Assembly (NCBI GenBank): GCA_003695705.1 | Contig: RFHU01000034.1 | Coordinates: forward strand, 1-32,700 | Reading direction: 5' to 3' | Origin: Planctomycetota bacterium | GTDB lineage: Bacteria; Planctomycetota; J058 | DNA length: 32,700 nucleotides | Shown here: positions 24,461-31,430 of the stretch, piece by piece | How positions within the stretch are numbered: position 1 is the stretch's first letter | How the letters are laid out: every line of letters begins with the position of its first letter | Notes under the pieces: model-generated | What the model saw: the letters and a program-made list of their open reading frames with translations, nothing else | What the model was told of the DNA's origin: nothing | Databases searched by the model: none | Program-made: the position numbers and the translations under genes

Positions 24461-25756
24461 TCAGGCGAAGAGCTGCGGCTCGCGGCGGATCAAGGCTCGC
24501 CGCTGGGGTCCGGTGGAGACGTAGGCCACGGGGACACCGAGCTCCCGCTCGACGAAGGAGACCACCTCCCGCGCCTCGGGCGGCAAATCCTCGAAGCACT
24601 CGGCGCCGGCGTAGTCCACTCCCTCCGGAAGCCCCGGAAGCTCCTCGTAGATGGGACGGATTCGCGCAGGGGGATCGTCCGGGCAATGAACCCGCCGCCG
24701 CTCACCGTCGACGGCGTAGGCCGTCGCAACACGCAGGGCGCCGAAGCCCGCCAGCGCGTCGAGCTTGGTGAGCACGATGGCGTCCGCCCCGGTGGTGCGC
24801 ACCGCGTAGCGCAACTGCGGGAGATCCAGCCAACCGCAACGCCGCGGGCGCCCGGTCGTGGCCCCGAACTCGCGCCCAAACTCCCGCAAGCGATCGCCGG
24901 CTTCGTCCTCGAGCTCGGTGGGAAAGGGGCCGCTGCCCACGCGGGTCGTGTAGGCCTTGGAGACGCCGATCACCTTCCCCGTCGCAGCCGGCGGCACCCC
25001 CGCTCCCGCGGACACCCCTGCCGAGCTGGCGTGGCTGGAGGTCACGTAGGGGTAGGTTCCGTGGTCCACGTCGAGCATGATCCCTTGCGCGCCCTCGAAG
25101 AGGACCCGCCGCCCGGCCTCCAAGGCCTCGTTCACGAGTTCCGAAGTGTCGACCACGAAGGGCCGCAGTGCCTCCCAAGCCTCCAGGCAACGCTCGTAGA
25201 TGGGCGTGAATTCCAGCGCGCGGCGGCGGTAGAGCTGGGTGAGGATGGCGTTCTTCTCGTCGAGCACACGCCGCAGGCGCGCGGAGAAGGTCGCGGGGTC
25301 GCGCAGGTCTCCCACCCGGATGCCCACGCGGGACGCCTTGTCGGCGTAGCAAGGCCCAATGCCTCGCTTGGTGGTTCCGATGCGAGAGGCGCCGCTGCGC
25401 GCCGACTCCCGCGCCTCGTCGAGTTCGCGGTGGTAAGGGAAGACCACGTGGGCACGCGAGGAGAGCTTGAGGCGCGAAAGGTCGATGCCTCGCTCGGCGA
25501 GCGCGGAAACCTCCTCTTGCAGGGCGACCACGTCGACGACGCAGCCGTTGCCGATGACGCAGGTCACCCCTGGGTAGAGGATCCCGGTGGGAACGACGTG
25601 GAAGACGTGCTTGGTGTCGCCCACGACCACGGTGTGGCCTGCGTTCCCGCCACCCTGGAAGCGGACGACGACGTCGGCCTCTCCGGCGAAGGCGTCGAGG
25701 ACCTTCCCCTTGCCCTCGTCGCCCCACTGCAGCCCGACGATGGTCACGCTCGGCAT
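24461..25756 (-). CDS. purA: adenylosuccinate synthetase
   Basis: PurA couples IMP and aspartate with GTP to give adenylosuccinate, the first committed AMP step. The 431-residue protein shows VGLQWGDEGKGK with Asp13, GGGNAGHTVV with His41, YHRELDEARESARSGASRIGTTKRGIGP (near IMP site), EGAQGIMLDVDHGTYPYVTSS (~227), RVGSGPFPTE and GRPRRCGWLDL. The first glycine-loop position is Leu instead of the common Thr (GTQW). ATG 25756 is chosen over an upstream candidate at 25777 because it yields the family N-terminus and has AGAGGGG about 7 bases before it. It begins 4 bases after carA ends, so coupling is likely. Confidence 0.97.
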   Translation of the reverse strand: MPSVTIVGLQWGDEGKGKVLDAFAGEADVVVRFQGGGNAGHTVVVGDTKHVFHVVPTGILYPGVTCVIGNGCVVDVVALQEEVSALAERGIDLSRLKLSSRAHVVFPYHRELDEARESARSGASRIGTTKRGIGPCYADKASRVGIRVGDLRDPATFSARLRRVLDEKNAILTQLYRRRALEFTPIYERCLEAWEALRPFVVDTSELVNEALEAGRRVLFEGAQGIMLDVDHGTYPYVTSSHASSAGVSAGAGVPPAATGKVIGVSKAYTTRVGSGPFPTELEDEAGDRLREFGREFGATTGRPRRCGWLDLPQLRYAVRTTGADAIVLTKLDALAGFGALRVATAYAVDGERRRVHCPDDPPARIRPIYEELPGLPEGVDYAGAECFEDLPPEAREVVSFVERELGVPVAYVSTGPQRRALIRREPQLFA

Positions 25757-25760
25757 GCCC

Positions 25761-26930
25761 TCACCCCTCTCTGGCACGCTCCGCCGGAGCGACGGCCAGG
25801 TCGCGGACGAAGTCGTCGAAGAAGGTCTCCGCCTCGTGGGGTCCGGGACCCGCTTCCGGATGGAACTGCACCGCCCGCACGGGGAGTTCGCGATGGCGAA
25901 CGCCTTCGAGGGTCCCGTCGAACAGGCTCTCGTGGGTGGCGAGCAGCGGGGTGCCGGCCAGGCTGCTCGGATCGACGGCGAAGCCGTGGTTGTGCGCGGA
26001 AATCAGTACCTTCCCGCGCTCCAGATCGCGCACCGGGTGGTTCCCGCCCCGGTGGCCGAACTTCATCTTGATGGTCTTCGCCCCGATCGCCAGGGAGATG
26101 AGCTGGTAGCCGAGACACACTCCGTAGACGGGCAGCCCTTCGCAGGCGAGGAGTCCGCGCGCAAGCTCGATCCCACGCCCGACCGCTGCGGGATCGCCGG
26201 GCCCGTTGGAGAGCAACACGCCCGCGGGATCGCGCTCCAGGATCGCCTCGAGCGGGGTCCCCAGGGGAACCACGCTCACCTCGCAACCGCGCGCGGCAAG
26301 GTGCCGGAGGATGTCCCGCTTGACCCCTAGGTCGACGACCACCACGCGCCGACCTGCGGCGCACCGTTCCACGGGGCCGGCGGTCCCCCAGGGCGTCGTG
26401 GCCGTGTCGAAGCCCTCGGTCCACTCGTAGGGCGTTGCGCAGCTCACCTCGCTCGCCAGGTCCCGCCCCCGCATCGGCGGCGCGTGCCGCGCTCGCTCCA
26501 CCAGCTCCGCATCGGGCTCCTCGCCGACGCTCAGGACGCCCAGGACCGCGCCGCGCTCTCGGAGATGACGAACGAGGCTGCGCGTGTCGACGCCCTCGAT
26601 GGCGGGCACCCCGTGGCGAGCCAAGAAGGCGGGCAGGGGTTCCTGGGCGCGCCAGCTGGAGGCCCGCCGGGACATCTCGCGGCACACGAGCGCGGCCGCC
26701 TGCGGCGCCTCCGCCTGGTCGTCGCCCGCCCCCGCCACTCCGTAGATCCCCAGGATCGGAACGGTGAACACGACCGCCTGCCCCCGGTAGCTGGGGTCGG
26801 TGAGCACCTCTTGGTAGCCCGTGTGCGAGGTGTTGAAGACCACCTCCGCGGCGACGTCCAGAGGCGCACCGCAGGAGCGTCCGTGGAACACCCGCCCGTC
26901 GGCGAGGGCGAGCCGCGCGGCGCGCGTCAC
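25761..26930 (-). CDS. carA: carbamoyl-phosphate synthase small subunit
   Basis: Glutamine amidotransferase subunit supplying ammonia to CarB for carbamoyl phosphate, used for pyrimidine and arginine synthesis. Residues ~1-150 are the N-terminal CPSase-small domain (FNTSHTGYQEVLTDPSYRGQ, EGVDTRSLVRHLRERG); residues ~195-380 are the class I amidotransferase with LSNGPGDP, YGVCLGYQL (nucleophile Cys272), GHRGGNHPV and AVQFHPEAGPGPH (His357, Glu359). The start is GTG 26930, in a 4-base GTGA overlap with the FHA-SpoIIE gene; a longer frame to 28073 is shadow. carB is not in the window. Confidence 0.96.
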   Translation of the reverse strand: MTRAARLALADGRVFHGRSCGAPLDVAAEVVFNTSHTGYQEVLTDPSYRGQAVVFTVPILGIYGVAGAGDDQAEAPQAAALVCREMSRRASSWRAQEPLPAFLARHGVPAIEGVDTRSLVRHLRERGAVLGVLSVGEEPDAELVERARHAPPMRGRDLASEVSCATPYEWTEGFDTATTPWGTAGPVERCAAGRRVVVVDLGVKRDILRHLAARGCEVSVVPLGTPLEAILERDPAGVLLSNGPGDPAAVGRGIELARGLLACEGLPVYGVCLGYQLISLAIGAKTIKMKFGHRGGNHPVRDLERGKVLISAHNHGFAVDPSSLAGTPLLATHESLFDGTLEGVRHRELPVRAVQFHPEAGPGPHEAETFFDDFVRDLAVAPAERAREG

Positions 26931-28210
26931 GCGCCCACCCGATGGATGGCCAACAGCGTGACGTCCCGCTCGGGGGCCCCCGCCGCAAAGTCGACCGCGT
27001 CCCCCACGAGCCGCGCCAAGAGATCGCTGGCCGCGAGGTCCTCCGGCCCCAAGGTCTGGAGGCGGTCGGCGAGGCGCTGTCCGCCGTAGGGCCGACCCTC
27101 GCTCCCCCGCAGCGAGCCGGCTCCGTCGCTGGCGAGGAGGAGGCGGTCGTCGGGGCGCAGCTGCGCCTCGAGGGAGACCGCGCGCGCGGCCTCCTCGTCG
27201 CGCCGTCCGGGCGGCCGCAAGACCTCGACTTCTTCGCTGGCGGCCTTGTAGTGAAGCACGCCCGTGCCTCCCATGCAGCCCACCCGCACACGGCCTCCCT
27301 CGCCCAAGTGGGCCAGGAGGAGGGAGAGGGCCGAGCCCGGGTGGAGGGTCCGCGCCAGGACCTCCGCAACCGCCTCGACGACCGCGCGAGGGTCGTCCTC
27401 GACCGCGCAGGCGCACGCACCCCGCAAGGTGTGGCGAGCGGTCGCGGCGGCGATGCACGCGGCGACGCCCACGCCCGAGACGCTCCCCACGCAGAAGGAC
27501 AGGGCCCGCGGCGCGAGCGGAGGGCGAAAGACATCGAAGAAGTCCCCGCCACCGTCCACGGGTCCGGCACGGCGAACGCGCACCTTGTAGCCCTCCAGGG
27601 ATGCGAGCACCGACGGTCCGCTCTCGTCGCGAATCCGGCGGGAGATCTGCCGCTCGGCCTCCTCGCGCTCCCGGCGCACGATGCCCTCGACCGCTGCCCT
27701 CAGCTCCTTGTTGGTCAACAAGGCCGCCGCGCCCTCGGCCGCGGCGTCGAGCTCCATGGTGCGCGTCTTGCCCATCTCCTCCGGGCCGGAGACCGCGGCG
27801 GGCTCGGCGTTCGGCGGCTCTCCGGAGGGTGGATCCGCCGACCGCTCCTCGGAGGCTGGGCTCGCCACCGGCTCGCCGGGAGGCTGGCCTGCCGCACGCT
27901 CCTCGGGCGCCGAGACCCGGTCGACGAGGAACATCTTCGTGCGGCCCACGCGGAGACAGTCCCAGAGCTGGAAGGGCTCGTCGCGGACCCGCCGCTCGTT
28001 GAGGTAGGTCCCGTTGAAGCTCTTGAGATCGCGGATCCGCAGGCGGCCGTCGGCGCCGACTTCCACCTGGCAATGGCGCCGCGAAACCATGTCGTCCTTG
28101 ATGACCACGTCGTTCTCGGGAGCGCGGCCGATCCGGAGCACGTCGAGGTCGTCTAGGTCGACGAACCTGTGTTCGCGCTCGGAAACGACGACGAGGCGCC
28201 TGCCGGCCAT
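26927..28210 (-). CDS. FHA-SpoIIE-type (PP2C-like) phosphatase
   Basis: N-terminal FHA (~5-96) is canonical: LRIGRAPENDV (Gly28-Arg29), VSRRHCQ (Ser43, His46) and SFNGTYLN (Asn66). A Pro/Ser/Glu linker (100-150) and a charged helix lead to a SpoIIE/PP2C-type domain (~205-425): DGGGDFFDVF (Asp223), LLLASDGAG (Asp362) and ERDVTLLAI (Asp416). The expected GDVSGHG block reads GSVSGVG (242-248), so its metal-ligand Asp is Ser243. The enzyme may be impaired or regulatory. SpoIIE-type enzymes dephosphorylate STAS proteins and similar targets; the FHA would tether it to phosphothreonine partners. Starts at ATG 28210 with GGGAG upstream, ends in a GTGA overlap with carA, inside the biosynthetic operon. 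Confidence 0.92.
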   Translation of the reverse strand: MAGRRLVVVSEREHRFVDLDDLDVLRIGRAPENDVVIKDDMVSRRHCQVEVGADGRLRIRDLKSFNGTYLNERRVRDEPFQLWDCLRVGRTKMFLVDRVSAPEERAAGQPPGEPVASPASEERSADPPSGEPPNAEPAAVSGPEEMGKTRTMELDAAAEGAAALLTNKELRAAVEGIVRREREEAERQISRRIRDESGPSVLASLEGYKVRVRRAGPVDGGGDFFDVFRPPLAPRALSFCVGSVSGVGVAACIAAATARHTLRGACACAVEDDPRAVVEAVAEVLARTLHPGSALSLLLAHLGEGGRVRVGCMGGTGVLHYKAASEEVEVLRPPGRRDEEAARAVSLEAQLRPDDRLLLASDGAGSLRGSEGRPYGGQRLADRLQTLGPEDLAASDLLARLVGDAVDFAAGAPERDVTLLAIHRVGA

Positions 28211-28241
28211 GGGACGAACTCCCGGGGAGAGGGGCGCGATC

Positions 28242-29189
28242 CTACAGCGGCACGGGGAGAGCGTCGAGGATGCCCTGCAAGGCCTCCTCCGCCCTGCGCT
28301 GGGCGCCGCGGGCGGTGTCCTCGGGGACCACCCGGTGGGCGAGGACCGGCAGGGCGAGCTCCTTGACGTCGTCGGGGACGACGTAGTCCCGGCCCCGCAC
28401 CAAGGCCAAGGCCTGAGCTGCCCTGCGCAGGGCCAGGGAACCGCGGGGGCTCACCCCCACCGACAGCTCCGGAGCCCGCCGCGACGCCTGGGCGATGTTC
28501 ACCACGTACTCGAGGATCGATTCGTCCGCGCGGACCCTGCGGGTCGCCGCCTGCATGGCGAGAACGTCCTCGCCGTGAACCACGGGGCCGAGGTCCTCGA
28601 GGGGGTGGCGCACCTCTTGGGCTCGAAGCACCTCGAGTTCCTGCTCGGGGCTGGGGTAGCCCACGCTGAGGCGGAGCAGGAAGCGGTCGAGCTGCGACTC
28701 CGGCAGGGGGTAGGTCCCCTCGAATTCGTAGGGGTTCTGGGTGGCCAGGACGAAGAAGGGGCGCGGCAACGGGCGCGTGGCTCCGTCGACCGAGACCGCG
28801 GCATCGCTCATGGCCTCCAGCAGGCTCGATTGCGTGCGGGGGTTGGTACGGTTGATCTCGTCGGCAAGGACGACGTTCGCGAACACCGGCCCCGGCTGGA
28901 AGACGAACTCCTTGCGCGACTGGTCGAAGATGGAGACCCCGGTGATGTCGCTGGGCAAGAGGTCCGGCGTGAACTGGATGCGCTTGAAGTCGCAGTCGAC
29001 GGAGCGCGCGAGGGCCCGAGCGAGGGTGGTCTTGCCCACTCCCGGCGCGTCTTCGATCAACACGTGCCCCTCGGCAAGGAGGGCGCAGAGGAGGAGGTCC
29101 ACGGTCTCCTCGCGCCCGACGAACACGCCGCGCACGTTGGCGGCGAGGGCGGCCACTTGGTCGGCGACGTCGGCGGGGGCCTGGGGCAT
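28242..29189 (-). CDS. moxR: MoxR-family AAA+ ATPase
   Basis: A 315-residue MoxR ATPase: IEDAPGVGKTTLARAL (Walker A 48-55), FKRIQFTPDLLPSDITG, VFANVVLADEINR (Walker B 106-113), RTQSSLLEAM, VDGATRPLPRPFFVLATQNP and the sensor region YPLPESQLDRFLL. The C-terminal helical lid ends with the PRGSLALRRAAQALALVRGRDYVVPDDV segment typical of the family. MoxR proteins act as chaperones assembling metalloenzymes or von Willebrand-domain proteins. No DUF58 or VWA gene, its usual partner, is adjacent; instead it follows nadC by 5 bases. Start ATG 29189 with GGAG 9 bases upstream. Confidence 0.95.
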   Translation of the reverse strand: MPQAPADVADQVAALAANVRGVFVGREETVDLLLCALLAEGHVLIEDAPGVGKTTLARALARSVDCDFKRIQFTPDLLPSDITGVSIFDQSRKEFVFQPGPVFANVVLADEINRTNPRTQSSLLEAMSDAAVSVDGATRPLPRPFFVLATQNPYEFEGTYPLPESQLDRFLLRLSVGYPSPEQELEVLRAQEVRHPLEDLGPVVHGEDVLAMQAATRRVRADESILEYVVNIAQASRRAPELSVGVSPRGSLALRRAAQALALVRGRDYVVPDDVKELALPVLAHRVVPEDTARGAQRRAEEALQGILDALPVPL

Positions 29190-29194
29190 GGGTT

Positions 29195-30094
29195 CTACTC
29201 CAACTCGCGAAACTCCAGCGCGATGTCGAGGGCTGGGGCCGAGTGGGTTACCCAGCCGGTGGAAATTCGATCGACCCCTGCCTCGGCCACCCGGCGCACC
29301 GTGTCTTGTTCGATCCCGCCCGACGCCTCGAGGCGCGGTGGATCCACGCCCCTCTCGCGGGCGTCGGCGCGGACGCGATCCACCGTCTCGCGCAACCGGT
29401 CCGGGGAGAAGTTGTCGAGGAGCACGATGTCGGCCCCGGCGCGCGCCGCCGCCAGCGCCCCCTGCAAGGTCGTGACCTCGACCTCCACCGGCGTGTCCGC
29501 CGGCGCCTCGCGGCGCGCCAGCGCGACCACCTCGGCCACCGCCGATTCGCCGCCGTGGACGACCAAGTGGTTGTCCTTGATGAGGACCTGGTCGTAGAGA
29601 CCCATACGATGGTTGGCCCCACCCCCTGCCCGCACCGCGTACTTCTCCAGCGCCCGCCAGCCAGGAGTCGTCTTGCGCGTGTCCAAGAGTTGCGCGGGCA
29701 ACTCGCCGATGGCGTCCACGAACCGGCGGGTCGCGGTGGCGACCCCGCTGAGGCGCTGGAGGAAATTGAGGAGCAGTCGCTCGGCGGCGAGCACGCCCCG
29801 GGCGGGCCCCTCGATGCGCGCGGCCACACCGCCGGCCGGCAGGCGCTGGCCGTCGGCGACGAGGCGCTCGAAACGCGCCTCGGGCTCGATCCGCTTCAGC
29901 ACGCGCTCTGCGAGGGGGAGACCGGCAGCGACCCCGCCTTCGCGGTAGACCACCTCGGCCCGGCAGCGAGCTCCGGGAGGAACGACCCGCGAAGTCACGT
30001 CCCCCTCCTCGCCGAGGTCTTCCTCCACGGAGAGTTCGATGAGCTGCCGCACCGCGGGGTCATCGAAGAGGCTTTCGTCGAGGCCTTGCGTCAC
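29195..30094 (-). CDS. nadC: nicotinate-nucleotide diphosphorylase (quinolinate phosphoribosyltransferase)
   Basis: NadC converts quinolinate and PRPP to nicotinate mononucleotide and CO2 in de novo NAD synthesis. The 299-residue protein is canonical: EEDLGEEGDVTS (24-35), NFLQRLSGVAT (110-120), LLDTRKTTPGWR (136-147), GGGANHRMGLYDQVLIKDNH (157-176), VEVEVTTL, DIVLLDNF (222-229), EASGGI (256-261) and the C-terminal STGWVTHSAPALDIALEF. Start GTG 30094 lies in a 4-base GTGA overlap with the Memo-like gene. nadA and nadB are not nearby. Confidence 0.97.
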   Translation of the reverse strand: MTQGLDESLFDDPAVRQLIELSVEEDLGEEGDVTSRVVPPGARCRAEVVYREGGVAAGLPLAERVLKRIEPEARFERLVADGQRLPAGGVAARIEGPARGVLAAERLLLNFLQRLSGVATATRRFVDAIGELPAQLLDTRKTTPGWRALEKYAVRAGGGANHRMGLYDQVLIKDNHLVVHGGESAVAEVVALARREAPADTPVEVEVTTLQGALAAARAGADIVLLDNFSPDRLRETVDRVRADARERGVDPPRLEASGGIEQDTVRRVAEAGVDRISTGWVTHSAPALDIALEFRELE

Positions 30095-31386
30095 GCTTCC
30101 TCCCGATAGACGCCCGCGGCGAAGCCGACGGCCGACGCGCCGTCGTGCCAGGCGTCGTAGGTCAGCAACTCCCCTCGCAGCGGAGCCCCGCCGAGCGAGA
30201 GCGCGTGCACGAGGGCGACCAGAGCCGAGTGCCCGCAGACGTTCCGCTGCTCGGGCTCGGGCCGCTCGAGGTCTGCCTCGAGGTCGGCGTGGACCGCGGC
30301 GGCGTCGCGCTCCTCGAGGGCGAGACGAAGGGTCTCCCGGTCGGCCGCCGCGGCCTCTTCCACGCGCGTGCGGTCGGCGGGGGGCTGATGGAACTGCGCG
30401 CCCACGTGGGCCAAGTCGATGGAGGCGATGAACGCCACCCGCTCGGGCGGTATCTCTGCGAGCGCGGCCCTCAACGCCTCATGAAAAGCCAAAAAGCCTT
30501 CGTCGTCGGTGGGGGCACCCCCCCGCAGATCGTGGAGTCCGCCGCACAGGACCGGGAGAATGCGAACGGGCCTGCGCGGGGCGAGCAGGTGCGCCAAGAA
30601 CAGGGCCTGGAATTCGATCGAGTGCTCTCCGCGGTGGTGGAACTCGCCGGCGAAGAGGTCGTCGGGGCCGCGGTAGGCCTCGAGGAGCCGGTCGACGAGT
30701 TCCGCGTCGGTAGGAAGGTCTCCGAGGGGAGTGCGGTAGCTCTTGCGCGTGAGCGCGTAGCGGGCAGCGCGCGTCGCTGGGTCGCCGTCGATGGGTCCCG
30801 TCCCCGCGTGGCTGGTGCCGAAGATGACGAACAGATCGGCCTCGCAGTGGGCAGCAAGCTCACGCCAGGCCCAGGCGTAGGCATGCCCCCCCCGCTCGGG
30901 GTCGATGTGGGGGGCAATGACGCCCCGTACGGGGGCCCCCGCCGGCGCGCTCTCCGGGCCGCCTCCGGGGCCGCCAGCCCGGGCGAACTGCGCGTCCAAG
31001 AAGGAACGCAGAGCGGCCGGCTCCCCCGGGTAGGAGCCGATGCACGCCGGCTCGCGCACCGGCTGCCGCGCGAACTCCTCCAGGCAGGCCCGCAGGTGCG
31101 GCCCCGCGAGGAGCTTCGCCTCCGCCAACCGATCCACGAGGGTCGTCACCTCCTGAGCGGGCGGCTGCACTCCGTAACGCCGCGCGAACTCCTCTTGGAC
31201 TTCGGCCACGGTCCGCGAGCCGTCGAGGAGCTGCAGGACCGCCACCCCGGCCGGCGGCACGACGAGCTGCTGCTCGGAGAGGCGGAAGGGGTCGCGGATC
31301 AGGAACAGCGGCTGCCCCTCCGCCTCGGGCAGACGGATGGGCACGGGCTCGAGGAAGGGCCGCAGCGCCGGGCGTTGGACACTCAT
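30091..31386 (-). CDS. Memo-family protein with PqqD-like N-terminal domain
   Basis: The 431-residue protein starts at ATG 31386; a longer frame upstream is shadow of the divergent TPR gene. Residues ~150-430 match the Memo/AmmeMemoRadiSam protein B fold: VIAPHIDPERGG (His160), FGTSHAG (His193), HHRGEHSIEFQALFLAHL, ASIDLAHVGAQF (His327) and NVCGHSA (Cys384), the His/His/His/Cys set of Memo proteins. The N-terminal ~30-96 (FRLSEQQLVVPPAGVAVLQLLDG, then VAEVQEEFARRYG) resembles a PqqD/RiPP-recognition winged helix. The system's usual AMMECR1 and radical SAM partners are absent nearby, so it likely works alone or with distant partners; Memo proteins are metal- and redox-linked. It is the first gene of the long minus-strand operon. 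Confidence 0.88.
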   Translation of the reverse strand: MSVQRPALRPFLEPVPIRLPEAEGQPLFLIRDPFRLSEQQLVVPPAGVAVLQLLDGSRTVAEVQEEFARRYGVQPPAQEVTTLVDRLAEAKLLAGPHLRACLEEFARQPVREPACIGSYPGEPAALRSFLDAQFARAGGPGGGPESAPAGAPVRGVIAPHIDPERGGHAYAWAWRELAAHCEADLFVIFGTSHAGTGPIDGDPATRAARYALTRKSYRTPLGDLPTDAELVDRLLEAYRGPDDLFAGEFHHRGEHSIEFQALFLAHLLAPRRPVRILPVLCGGLHDLRGGAPTDDEGFLAFHEALRAALAEIPPERVAFIASIDLAHVGAQFHQPPADRTRVEEAAAADRETLRLALEERDAAAVHADLEADLERPEPEQRNVCGHSALVALVHALSLGGAPLRGELLTYDAWHDGASAVGFAAGVYREEA

Positions 31387-31430
31387 GGAGGAACCGTGGA
31401 GGGACCGTAACACAGGAGTACTCTGAGGGC

